DNA from: Prionace glauca | Taxonomy: Eukaryota > Chordata > Chondrichthyes > Carcharhiniformes > Carcharhinidae | DNA: 64,000 nucleotides | Direction: 5' to 3' | NCBI GenBank assembly: GCA_037974335.1 | Contig: CM075724.1 | Span: forward strand, 62,336,470 to 62,400,469 | In this document: in pieces, positions 53,446-64,000 of the stretch | Numbering within the stretch: the stretch's first letter is position 1 | Layout: each line of letters begins with the position of its first letter | Notes under the pieces: generated by a model | The model's database searches: none | The model's input: only the letters and a program-made list of their open reading frames with translations | What the model was told of the DNA's origin: nothing | Translations under genes and position numbers: made by a program

Positions 53446-54189
53446 GACAGGCATATAATTTGTACCACAGGAAATATAACCAAACATTCATAATGCTGGG
53501 CAGAGTTTTATGAGAATTTTTCTAAGTGTCCAGCTAGCTTGAAAATTGGAGAATTCCTGAACCATTTTTTGAGTGATTATCACATGCATTCTTATGCACT
53601 GGGTCTTTGAAAAAGTAGGCTAGACTGTATCTAGCCACTAGAGGCAGTGGACAGGGCTTATTTCACCAGACAGCCTGTGCTCAGGTTGGAGCCACAAACT
53701 GTGCATGCACAGGAAAAGCAAAAAAAAATGCAGCTCTCCTGGCACAACATCCCCAGGCCAGGTACAACCTCTTTCTCCCCATTATGGATGTCAGGGACCA
53801 CAGCCCCAATGTTACTGACATCCTTACCACTCCAATCCCTGTTGGACCTCCTTGCACATGATTCCTCATCACCCCACTCAGCCCCAATGGCTGACTGTCA
53901 CGACCCTCTCTCTCCCTTACTGCGATCATCAGAGCCACAAATCGCACATTCGCCACCACTCCCCTTCCCGCCACCAGCCCCCGCCCCCACCACTCCCCCA
54001 CCCCCTGCCCAACCTCTGTGAGCACATTTGTAAGTGCTCACAGAGCACTTGGTTTTCCTTCCATGGTAACAAGGCAAACTGTATTAAACTCACTGGAGTG
54101 CTCCAACTGGTGCAAGACTTTCCCAAACTGCCTGTAGCTGATCTTCCCTAAAAAGAGAAAGCTCCATTAGAAATCCCCCAAGAATGAGC

Positions 54190-54460
54190 AGATAGTGCAA
54201 GAAGAAATGGCCTCCAGGACGACAGCTCCCCATTTTCCTGAAGCAAATCTGGTCAGGTTGCTGGAGGCAGTGGAGGCAAGTTGGCATACTCTCTTTCTCC
54301 CCAGCACGATACTGTTCCAAAGGAGGGAGTGGAAATGCAGTCTGGGAAGTGATGGCAGCCTGTGTTAGTGTGAGGGCACTGGCCTGGAGAACTGGGAAGC
54401 AATTCCACAAAAAGCTGAATGACCTAATCCAGGCAGAAAGGGTGGGTGTTTAACTCATCC
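54190..54460 (+). pseudogene. MYB/SANT-like DNA-binding protein of the Harbinger element (relic)
   Basis: The plus strand encodes ANLVRLLEAVEASWHTLF near 54237 and, after breaks, KQFHKKLNDLIQAERVGV near 54400. This is the order of a Harbinger MYB-like domain, in which the last helix typically contains KKLNDLKR. The middle is out of frame. Such proteins help the transposase bind the element ends and enter the nucleus. Confidence 0.55.
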
Positions 54461-54779
54461 AACATACTCCCCTCAAAAATGACCCAAGACCACTCACACC
54501 CAGCTTACTTCCAGCCCCTGACTGCCCCCAAGCACATTCCTCCTCCTTCCCAAGTTTCACAACCCTTGTCCTATGAATGTCATCCCCTGATATCCTGATA
54601 CTCATGCCATCAGATTTTACATGTCTCCTTCTGTCCTCCCAGAAGAAGAATGCCCATAATTGCCAGGAGAGGGTGATGCGCCCAAGATTCAGTCCTCAGC
54701 CCCTTTGAGAAACAGGCACTAGAGCTTATGGGAAAGGAGGGGATGGAGACCATCAGTGACCCTTGCTGCTACCAGCCCT

Positions 54780-55660
54780 TTAGCACCTGGGCAGTGTCGT
54801 CATCCTCCTCTTGCTGCATGGCCTCCTGCCCAATGATGCCCAGCTGGTCAGCCTCCACGCCTTCCACCTCCAAAAGGTCTCCTTGTTGCTATGTAGGGCA
54901 CAGCAATGACCACAATGCAGGATGATATTAGGTGGGCTGTATTGGAGGGCCCCACAAGAGCAGTCCATATGCACGAACTGTATTTTAAGGAGCCCTATGC
55001 ACTGCTTCACTATTGAATAGATGAGAATGTGGGCCTCATTGTATTGAGTTTTCTCATCAGTCTCAGGACTCTGCATTGGCATCAGCCAAGATCCAAGCAG
55101 GTATCCATGAACCCCATGAGCCATTCCTGCATCGTGGGTTTCTCCTCAAAGACCTCTGGGACATCAGAACTTCTCAATATAAATCATATATAGACAATAT
55201 AAATCATGACATAAAACTGTCAAGGTGTCTGGCACAGACGTGCATGATGTTCAGTTGATTGTCACACACCAACGGTACGTTGCAATAATTCTATTCATGA
55301 ATCTTCCTGGATTTCTCACCAGGGCTTTGAGGGCAATGTGGGTGCAGTCATCCCCCTGCACATTTGGCATCCTCATGATGGCCACAGACTCTGTAGGACC
55401 TGGTAAAATTTAATATACTGGCCAGCCGGGTATATAGGGCATCCATAACCACCTTCACACACTTGTGGGTGGATGATTGGGAAATGCCACAAAGGTCTCC
55501 ACTGGCGATCTGAAAAGACCCGGTGGTGTAAAAGTTTAAGGCCATTCACAGCCACCAGGAGTGACAAATAGCACAGGTGTTGCACTATCTCAAAGCCTCA
55601 GCGGCACATGATGTCCAATACTTGCTCAAAGGGCAACTGAGTTGGAACTGCCATGATCTC
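54780..55660 (-). pseudogene. PIF/Harbinger transposase (HARBI1-like), relic
   Basis: Minus-strand blocks in order: LNFYTTGSFQIASGDLCGIS then QSSTHKCV (55545-55470), the DCTH-like catalytic block and FMNRI-type piece split over frames near 55350-55270, YLLGSWLMPMQSPETDEKTQ, YNEAHILIYSIVKQCIGLLK, FVHMDCSCGALQYSPPNIIL then HCGHCCALHSNK (55115-54895). These match the RFYATGSFQ, LLGDSGY..PWLMTP, YN.AH..TR.VVE..FG.LK and GALQYSP..V..I..AC..LHN motifs of the family. Several stops and frame changes; inactive. Confidence 0.85.
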
Positions 55661-56616
55661 CATTCCCTCCTTCTCTTGCCCCTGCCCCCTTCCCAGGATG
55701 AATGGCGGTCACCTCCTGCAGCTATCTCCCACTACTGCAAGTGGCAAGGCCTGGGTCTCCTGTGCCTGTAATTTACCCTCGTGCTCCTTCTTAGCTCCTG
55801 CAGCAACCAAAAGAACAGAAAGATCAATGGGTTGCGCTGCAAAAACCATCTTGATCTGAAGAGTAGAGCGGGGACTGGGATTTGGGGAAGGGGATAGACA
55901 GATGGAGAGGTTGAAGAACTCTGCTTGTGTCAGCCCAGCAACAAGCACTCCCCATACCCCCTACAGACCCCAAGTAACAAAAGCTCCGCAGCCCCTCAGG
56001 AAAGCAACAAATCTCAACCCCCCCACCAATCACAAACACACACCCAGAACCCATGCAGTCGTGACCACAGACAGTGCTGCTTGACAAGTCCTGAGGTTGC
56101 AGCAATGCCACTTCAGAGAGTTTCCAGCCCATCCCCCATCAGCAAGTGTTTGCTGCTGTTACCATTTGCTGCACTAAGACCCAAGGTCTATCCTGAGAAG
56201 CCGAAGTTGGAGCCCCCACACCATTGTGGGCCCTCCAACCCAAAATACAACATGGCTGCTGCCGTGAAACAACTCTCCAAAGCACCACCAAGCAGTTTAA
56301 AAGCAGAGACTCACCCTCTGCTCAAGCACCTGCGTGTGACTTTTATACTTGGTATTTGCCTGTCCGATCCAGCTGCAGTGAATGAGGTTGTAAAGGCAGG
56401 TGAGCAAGGAGGATTGGGCATGAAGCTTACTAGGTGTATTATTGGGAATACAAAAAAAAAGCAAATTGGGATTTCAACTGTTTTGGGCGGGGTTCTAATC
56501 ATGCCAATTTTTTCTTCTTGGAAAATTGGAATGGGCAGGGAAACAGGCACCATTCCCAGTTTTTTAACATTTTCCCCTCTGCAAAACGGGCCAGATGAGA
56601 TCGTATAATTCTGCCC

Positions 56617-57404
56617 ACTGAATCAGAATCTTTCACTGTGGCTACCCAGTCATGCAAACATTAATTAATTTCACAGTTTCAAGTTTTGTCTACTTTGCCT
56701 GGCTCTACATTACCTTAAATGCTATTGATTTGTAACATCTTCCAGCAGCAATGAAAGCCATCAAATCACCATTAACACTGGTTTTCCCTCTCCACAACTC
56801 CTCCGGTACTGGAGAAATTTGTGTCTGCAATTGGGAAGACTTGAACAAGACTTAGGCTTTTGGCAAGTGGGTTTACAAGTGCCAGGCATTGGCCATTAAG
56901 GGAGCATTGAATTGAACAAAGCAACAAAAAAATAAGCAAGAGCACAAACACTCAAAAGTTTAGATGGTGAAACACTGCATCCTAACAAAAGTTAAAATAC
57001 AGCTGTCTGCAAAACTGAAGGAATTGTTTGAAAGTTTCTGTTTTTTAAAAAGTTGCTCAGTGAATTTGATTAAAACAAACTGCTTTAGGAAGAAGAGATA
57101 GAGGTAAAATCATAATGTTAAATGAATGGATCTTTTGTCTCTGTTGCTTGCATTTAACTAAGTCAAAAATGAAAAGATTTTCTTCTCAGCCGTCTGGTTG
57201 GATTCATGCCCATGTTTGGAAAGAAAGAATTAATCAGTTGCTTTGAAGTCTTCAAATGTTACAAATCACAAGGAGGTTTTGCTTTATCCTTCTTACATGT
57301 ATTTTTAATATATAGATGTAGTGAACCCCAAATTATTTAACTACAACTGTCCTTAATGCAGTAGTTGGTTTAAAAGCAAAGAGTTTTGTTTAATTGACAT
57401 TAAG
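56617..57404. other. Unassigned AT-rich sequence
   Basis: No gene or repeat family recognised. Confidence 0.35.
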
Positions 57405-57555
57405 AGGTTCACTAGATTGATTCCAGAGATGAGAGGTTTGCTGTATGAAGAGAGATTGAACAGTTTAGGCCTATACTATCTGGCATTTAGAAGAATGAGG
57501 GGAGATCAAATTGAGGTATACAAGGTGATAAAAGGCATGGATAAAGTTGATGTGG
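57405..57555 (+). mobile_element. CR1-like LINE fragment, plus strand
   Basis: Reads RFTRLIPEMRGLLYEERLNS then LGLYYLAFRRMRGDQIEVYK and VIKGMDKVDVEH without a stop, then joins directly to the minus-strand LINE at 57556. Only the C-terminal block is present. Confidence 0.8.
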
Positions 57556-60250
57556 AGCATCAGGAGTAGGCCATTTGGCCCTTAGAGCCTGTTCTACCAT
57601 TCATAATGATCATGGCTAATCATCAAATTCAATATACTGATCCCCCTTGCCCCCTTATCCCTTGATTCCTTTAGCCCCAAGAGCTATATCTAATTTCTTC
57701 TTGAAGTCAAAGTTTTGGCCTCAACTACTTTCTGTGAGAATGAATTCCACACATTCACCATTCTCTGGCTAAGAATTTTCTCCTCACCCCTGTTCTGAAA
57801 GGTTTACCCTTTTCCTCAAACTATGCTTCCTGGTTCTGGGCTCCCCCATTATTGTGAACATTCTTTCTGAATCTATCCTGTCAAACCCTGTTAGAATTTT
57901 ATAAGTTTCTAGAAGATAACACCTCACTCTTCTAAACTTCAATGAATGTAATCCTAACCAACTTAGTTTCTCCTGATAAATTAGACCTGCCATCCCAGGA
58001 TAGGCCTGGTAAACTTCTGTTTTACTCCCTCTATAACAAGAGCATCATTCTTTAGATAGGGTTACCAGAACTGCACACAATACACCAGGTGTGGCCTCAC
58101 CAAAGTCCTGTACAATTGCAGTTAAACATCACTATTCCAGTACTCAATTCTCTCGCTATGAAGGCCAACGTGCCATTGCCTTTTTTACGGCCTGCTGTAC
58201 CTGCACACATACTTTCAGTGATTGATGTTTGAGAACACCAAGGTCTCAAGTATCCACTTCAGTCAATTTACACCCATTTCATTCGTCACCTGTCTTCCTA
58301 TTATTGCTACCAAAGTGGATAACCTCACATTTATTCACATTATACTGCATCTACCATGTATATACCCATAAACTCAACCTGTCCAAATCAAGCAGAAACA
58401 TCTCTGCATCCTCCTCACAGCACACCCTCCTATACAACGTTGGGTCATCTGCAAATTTGGAGACAGTACATTTAGTTCCCTCTTCCAAATTATTAATACA
58501 TAATATGAACAGCTGGAGTCCTAGCAGAGATCCCTGCAGTAGTCCACTAGTCACCTTATGCCAATCAGAAAAAGACACATTTATTCCAACTCCTTGCTTC
58601 TTATCTGCTAACCAGCTTTCGATCCATCGCAAGACATTGCCTACAATCCCATGTACTTTAACTTTACATAGTAATCTGTTATGTGAGAAGGCTTTCTTGT
58701 CGAAAGCCTTCTGAAAGTCTAAATAAGCCACTCCCACTGGTTCTCCTCGGTCAACTCTACTACTTAAACCTTCAAATGTTAAAATGTTCAGTTGAAGTTT
58801 CATAGTTTGAAAGTTAAATTGTATGAAAGTTAAAGTGTTCAAATTAAAGTTTTATGCTTTCTCTGTACAGTAGTGGAAAATGTTTATCAGCTGACTGACC
58901 ATCAAAGGGATTCAGTCTGTGCTATTTTTTTATAGGCCCCATAACATTTTCCTTTTTTGGCATTCACCAGATTTTTTTCCATAACAAATACCAAAAGCAT
59001 GTGGATATGCTATGCAGATGAATGGTTAACAAAAGTCAATGTTTCATCAAATGAGAAAGGGTGAAAAGCCAGGATTTAATTGGCAAATATGCATTTAATG
59101 AAAGATGTGAAAAATCTCTGGTCCTGATTTGCTGTAATTGACTATAACTGCTGAGCTTTTTTTTTTGTGAACTCAGAACTGCTCTGGCCATTCCATGTTG
59201 GGTGGAGAGAGTTCCCCTTGTTCACAAGTAATTACAGACGTTACATTGGGTGCCTGTGTCCAGCACTGTTTGTGTAAAGAGCTGATTGAGTACCTTTAGA
59301 TTGCTGTTACTCAGAGAGCTCTGAGAAAAGAATTCTAATAGACTCTTTAAGCATGATTTCTCCTGTGTACATCCCGGCTAACTTAGTCTGATTATACCAC
59401 TACCTTCCAAATGCTGAGTTATTAAATCCGTGATGAAGGACTCGAGCAATTTCCCCAGTACTAATGTTTGGCTCACTATCTATAGTTCGCTGTTTTCTCT
59501 CTACCTTCCTTTTTGAGTATTGGGCTTATATTAGCTACCCTCCAATTTGTAGAGTTCAAAGAATTTTGGAAAATAACCAGAAATGGATCTACTATTTCCG
59601 TGGATAATTCCTTCAGCACACTGAGATGAAGATCATCAGGCCCTGAAGATTTATCCACCTTCAATCCCATCAATTTCTCCAAAGCCATCTCTATTGTTGC
59701 TGATTTCCTTCAATTCCTGACTGAAACTTGTTTCTCTCAGAACTTCCGGTACATTATTCACGTTTTCCTTTGTGGAAATTGAAGCAAAGTATTAATTCCT
59801 TGACCACTTCTTTCATCCCGTTATGAATTCTCCTGTTTCTGAATGGAAGGGGCCTACATTAATTTTTACCAATCATTTTCTCTCTACATATCTGTAGAAA
59901 CTTTTACAGTCAGTTTTTATGTTCCATACTAGTTTACTTCTATACTCTATTTTCCCCTCATTAATCAACCCCTTGGTCCTCTTTTGCTGAATTTTAAATT
60001 GCGCCCAATCAACAGGCCCATTGCTTTTTCTTGCCAATTTGTATGCTTCTTCCTTGCATCTAATACTATCTCTAATTTCCTTTGAAAGCCGTGGTTTAGC
60101 CATAGTCCCCTTACCACTCTTGCGCCACATAGGAATAAACAGCTTCTGGGGTTCACCTATTCATTTCTTTAATGCCTGCCATTGTCTGTTAACTGTCTTT
60201 CCTTCCAGTAATGTTTCTTTCCTTTCAGTAATGTCCATCATGGAATGTGA
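57556..60250 (-). mobile_element. CR1-like LINE, minus strand (copy B), with an insert
   Basis: The minus strand encodes, from its 5' side, RDSIRCKEEAYKLARKSNGP and GKIEYRSKLVWNIKTDCKSF (60130-59873), MALEKLMGLKVDKSSGPDDL (59688), then after the insert LSSRVDRGEPVGVAYLDFQK, LLGLQLFILCINNLEEGTKC and SKFADDP (58740-58430), and SWLGLHSLKFRRVRCYLLET (57950). The catalytic box reads FADDP. Frames are broken in several places. Confidence 0.8.
58790..59400. other. Unidentified insert inside the copy B LINE
   Basis: About 600 bases that interrupt LINE coding sequence between the RT fingers and palm. AT-rich with 'agttaaattgtatgaaagtt'-like short repeats at the left. No terminal repeats or frame that I can recognise; absent from copy A, where this LINE region is deleted. 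Confidence 0.5.
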
Positions 60251-60613
60251 CATGAAGGGACAGAGCGTATCAATATAACAGAGCACCAGCAAATGGGAGC
60301 AGAGTAGGAAACATTGTACAAGGACAAAATTTGATTCAATTGTAGTTTCCAAAGTAGAATTGGACAATTATCTGATGAGAGAAAATGTAGGGCTATAGGG
60401 AAAAGTGCATGAAGTGGGACTAGGAGAGTTGCCCTTGCAAACATTTGGCATAGACATGACAGGCAAAAGGCCTTTTTTTGTGCTGCAAACATTTTATTAT
60501 ATGACTCTAAGTGAATGTTATCTGAATGCATGCAAGATTCATTTCAAGGTAGACGAAGCGACAGCACAAGTAGAAACAAATTGATATTTCATGGTTGTCT
60601 TTATGGGAGCATA

Positions 60614-62041
60614 GGTTGTGATTCTCCCATTGCGGCCCACAACTTTTCTGTTGGGCTGCAGTGAGAGATTTGTGTCGTCGTCACTGAACAGGGATTTGCG
60701 AATGCGCCAGGAACACATGCACATCTCCCAGAGCTGGTGAAACCATGCTGGAAACTGCCAGGAAGGCAGGTAAGTAATTTAAATCTTTTTTTTAAATTAT
60801 GTTTTAAATATGTTTATTAGTTCATAATCAGGACCTTTCAGATCCCATTAAATCTCCCATTCCTCCAGAAATATTTCATTCCAGCAGGGTTCAGACTAGC
60901 TCCCACATTTGGGGAATTAGCGGGAGACCCTGCTAGAATGAAGGGGGCACCTGGAGCTCCCCAGTGGATTGGACAGCAGTGGGGTGGTGCCCCCTGGGCA
61001 TGGGCACACTGGAGCACCTTGGCACTGTTAATTGGGCATCAGCCAGTGCCAATGGGGAGGTGCTTATTGTGGGCAGGGCTCAGGGGTGATCGGTGGGGGA
61101 AGGTGTACTGCTGCCACTCTGCTGACAGTATCGGTCTGGGATGGAGGGAGTGCAGTGATTTGGGTGGTCTGGAGGGGGGTGGTCTCCTAGCGGAGGGCCT
61201 GCCTTTGGTGAGGATTGGGGGGTGGGGTCTGCCATGGTGAGGGGGCTGAGGGGATCATCAATGTTTGAGAGGGGGTGGTCTGTGTATCGGCGCACTCCAG
61301 GATGGGGGGTGGGCAGTCCGGGCTGGCCTGGGAATTGTTGTGGGGACCATGATCAGTCTGTGGGGGGCAGGAGGGGCAGCACTGGGCTGGCCAGTGATCG
61401 GACTGTCTAGCAAATGGGGAGTCTGACAGATTGAGACAACTGCGCATGTGCAGAGTTCCAGAATGGTCAAACTCTGGCATGAATAGGCCCTGCCCACCCC
61501 CGGGTTTTTAATGAGATTCATGACTGGAACTTCCACAGTGCACAGAGTTTGGAGATTTGGGTGAGAAACTGAACTGACAAAACAGTTGAGATTTAGGACA
61601 GTTTTCCCACCAATTCAGCAGTTTTGGAGAATCGTCCCCATAGTTGCAAGTTGACCCAGGTCACTGCTGTCTGACCCACTGGGTAGCCCCAGATGCCCCC
61701 TTCATTCCAGCAGGGTCTCCCGCTAGTTCCCCGAATGTGGGAGCTGGTCTGAACCCCACCGGAGTGAAGTATTCCTGGTGGGATGGGAGATTCAATTGGG
61801 ACCTGAAAAGTCCTGATAATGAACTAATAAACATATTTAAAACATAATAACAAAAGATTTAAACTACCTACTTGCCTTCCTGTCGGTTTCCAGCATGGTC
61901 TGATCACCGACTGTTTGAAGGCTCTGGGAGATGTGCATGTGTTCCTGGCGCATGCACAAATGCCTGTTCAATGACGATGACACGCATCTCTCATTGTGAC
62001 CCAACAGAAAAGTTGCAGACCGCGATAGGAGAATTGCAGCC
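60614..62041. mobile_element. Foldback DNA element (copy B)
   Basis: Ends GGTTGTGATTCTCCCATTG and, inverted, TAGGAGAATTGCAGCC. Long inverted arms as in 26552-28138, G-rich interior. TA flanks both ends, consistent with a TA target site. The interior is about 160 bases shorter than copy A. No transposase frame seen. Confidence 0.75.
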
Positions 62042-62129
62042 TATGGTTCCAGATTAGTACAGTTGTGAGAAATCATTAGTTAAATGTTGTGAGAAATCAT
62101 GTTGGCACAGAAGCTGAAGATATAGAACC

Positions 62130-63776
62130 AGTCTGGATGGAGCAAAGAAATTGCAATCTGTCATAATCTATACACTGTCAACTGTGAATAAATTATAGGC
62201 CTCCTGACAGTACCAACACTGTAGGACAGAGTATACATCAACAAATAATTGAGGTTTGCAAGAAAGGTACTGCAATGATCATGGGTGACCTTAATCATCT
62301 TATTGTTTGGGCAAATTAAATTGACAATTGTAGTTTTATGGTCAAGTTCATAAAGTGCAGTTGTGATTGTTTCTAAGAGCAATACATTTTTAAAGCTGAT
62401 GATATGTGATGAGATGGAATTTATTGATGGCCTTGTGGTAAATATTTTCTAGGAAAGAGTTATCCTAACATGTAGAATTTTGAATTTGGCTTTAGATTCT
62501 GAAAATTTGGTCTGAAGCTGGTGGCTTAAACTTATATAAAAGCAATTATATAGGTATGAAGATAAGTCATGAGGGAACTATTTTAAAAGTTAAGCTAGTG
62601 GGACAGCAAAGGAGACATTTTAGTAGATATTTCAAAATTCTCATCACTTACATACATATTCCTTTGCGGAATGATGAATATCAGATAAGTGTAACCATTC
62701 CCTGTACAACAAAGTAAGTTAATGATGGTATTAAATTGAAGCAAAAAGCATGCCATTCAGCAAGAATTAGTGGTGATATTTGTGAAAATTGTAGAGAACA
62801 ACAATGGATAAATTAAAAAAGGAGAAATTAAAACATTGTTCTTGTAAATGAACAAGAAATATAAGAATAGGCAGTAAAAGATTATACATGAAAGGGAAAA
62901 GAGTAGCTAAAGTAAATTTTGGTCTCTTACAGGGTAACATGACAGAACTAGTAATTGGAAAAAGGAAGTGGCAGCAACTTTGAAGAAGTACCTTGTATCT
63001 GCCTTCATAGTGGATAATATGAAAAACTTCCAAAGACTATATAAAAATCCAGAGGCAGAAAATAAGGAAAAAATCAATGCAATCATTATCACCAGAGAAA
63101 AAAATACAAGGTAAACTAATGAGAATAAATGTTGCCGAGACTCGATTTGGTTGCTTGCATTGCTGGTGTTCTAAATGGAGCAGCTGTCGTCAATAGTTGA
63201 AGCATTATTTAGAACCTTCCAAAATTCGTTAGATTCTACAGAAGCCCAAGTGAATGGGACGGCATGGTAGCACAGTGGTTAGCATTGTTGCCTCAAAGCA
63301 CCAGGGACCCAGGTTCAATTCTGGTCTTGGGTGACTCTGTGGAGTTAACACATTCTCCCTATGTCTGTGGGGTCCCCTCTGGGTGCCCTGGTTTCTTCCC
63401 ACAGTCCAAATATGGTCAGCTTAGTTTGATCAGCCATGCTAAATTGACCCTTATTGAGAGGATAAATAAATGGAGTTATGGGGATAGGGCATGGGTGAGA
63501 CTGTTGTCAGTGCAGACATAATGGCTTTAAAGGCTTCCTTCTGAGCTGTGGGGATTGTATGATATTCAAAAAAGGAGAGAGATGGAGAGCAGAAAAACAT
63601 GAACCAATTGGCTGAGCACTTTGCATTGGAATAATGCTGGAATGCATCAATAAAGAAGTAGTAGTAAAGCATTCATAACTCATGGTACAACCAAGCAGAG
63701 ACAACATTATTGTATAGAAGAAAATAATGTTTGAAAAACTTTGAGGTGTAACAACCAGGTCGGTTAAATGGGAACA
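62130..63776 (+). mobile_element. Old CR1-like LINE, plus strand (copy B), cut by a younger LINE
   Basis: The counterpart of 28240-29879. Recognisable strings are 'gaccttaatcatcttattgt', 'gaacaagaaatataagaata', 'gggtaacatgacagaactag' and 'gaaaaacttccaaagactat'. It ends abruptly at 63776, where copy A continues. Confidence 0.75.
63250..63570 (+). mobile_element. tRNA-derived SINE (family A) inside the old LINE (copy B)
   Basis: 'ggcatggtagcacagtggtt', 'cccaggttcaattctggtct' and body 'cctctgggtgccctggtttc'. Same position as the SINE at 29350-29680, so it predates the duplication. Confidence 0.92.
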
Positions 63777-64000
63777 TGGTCGACCCATGTTGGACACGGT
63801 GGGCTCGAGGAGGAGTTCTTGGAATGCTGCCGGGATAGTTTCCTGGAACAGTGTGTGTTGGAGCCGACGAGGGAGCGAGCTATCTTGGATCTGGTGCTAT
63901 GTAATGAGGCAGGTAGAATTAGGGACCTTGTGGTGAAGGATCCTCTTGGGGAGAGTGATCATTGTATGGTGGAGTTTCTGGTGCAGATGGAGGAGGAGAA
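63777..64000 (+). mobile_element. CR1-like LINE, endonuclease region, running off the right edge
   Basis: From about 63812 an open frame reads EEFLECCRDSFLEQCVLEPT, RERAILDLVLCNEAGRIRDL and GESDHCMVEFLVQMEEE, the second half of the APE endonuclease with the S-D-H catalytic motif. It starts abruptly in older LINE sequence and has no stop up to 64000, so it is probably young and 5'-truncated. Confidence 0.85.

Larger units (their letters stand above)
53498..56616. mobile_element. PIF/Harbinger DNA transposon, about 3.1 kb
   Basis: The left end GGGCAGAGTTTTATGA is matched in inverse by the right end (GGGCAGAATTATACGA read from 56616), giving short terminal inverted repeats. Inside are relics of both Harbinger genes: the transposase on the minus strand (about 55660-54780) and a MYB/SANT-like protein on the plus strand (about 54190-54460), convergent. 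A three-base target duplication is not preserved exactly (GCT versus ACT). Both frames are broken. Confidence 0.75.
57556..63776. repeat. Segmental duplication, copy B
   Basis: Direct repeat of 25095-29879, with the same order of minus LINE, LINE tail, foldback element, plus LINE and SINE. It is longer than copy A because the minus LINE retains its RT region and carries an extra insert (58790-59400). It is cut on the right by the LINE that begins at 63777. Confidence 0.85.

Noticed and set aside
55925-56608. 227-codon plus-strand frame in the Harbinger element as a third gene
   Set aside because: Proline- and serine-rich low-complexity translation without a recognised motif; it probably reflects base composition.
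1-64000. CRISPR arrays, operons or bacterial genes
   Set aside because: No regularly spaced repeats with unique spacers, and gene structure is clearly eukaryotic with introns.

Overview
The window looks like nuclear DNA of a cartilaginous fish, most likely a shark. It is intron-rich, has no bacterial-style gene density, and is packed with CR1-like LINEs, tRNA-derived SINEs and Penelope-like elements of the kind I associate with elasmobranch genomes. The organism call is inference from repeat style plus one immune gene family.

Host genes: three related immunoglobulin-superfamily loci lie on the minus strand. Each is built as leader, V domain, C1 domain, then a transmembrane exon where visible. 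Locus 1 (6365 down to 1905) has open leader, V and C1 exons with correct splice sites and matching phase-1 junctions; its 3' end is not identified and probably lies beyond base 1. Locus 3 (22496 down to about 20383) is a decayed copy. Locus 2 (47771 down to about 44454) has intact leader, V and transmembrane exons, but a 5'-truncated LINE sits at the end of its C1 exon. The V domains carry a J-like G-x-G-T strand in the same exon. The transmembrane segment of locus 2 has an arginine near its outer end and a tail of only about ten residues. That is the layout of an activating receptor pairing with an ITAM adaptor, as in NKp30, but with an added C1 domain as in SIRP or B7-H6. A TATA-like box about 75 bases upstream of the ATG is shared by loci 1 and 2, and an ATCAC(A/G)TG-type element is at least partly kept in all three.

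Layout: 0-7 kb locus 1 with LINE, SINE and Penelope-like insertions in its introns; 7-13.4 kb repeats; 13.5-19 kb an old minus-strand CR1 split by a young plus-strand CR1 with an 850-residue open frame; 19-25 kb locus 3 and a second LINE family; 25-30 kb and 57.5-63.8 kb two copies of one segmental duplication containing a foldback DNA element; 30-37 kb AT-rich sequence with a perfect 33-bp hairpin, U2-snRNA-like repeat heads and G-rich DNA; 37-42 kb a possible solo LTR, LINEs and SINEs; 43.7-47.9 kb locus 2; 48-53.4 kb nested LINE, SINE and hAT insertions; 53.5-56.6 kb a PIF/Harbinger element with relics of both of its genes; the right edge cuts a further CR1.

The window reads as part of a multigene immune-receptor cluster that grew by duplication and is being eroded by retroelement insertion. 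All repeat boundaries are by eye and good to about 10-30 bases unless a splice site or terminal repeat defines them.
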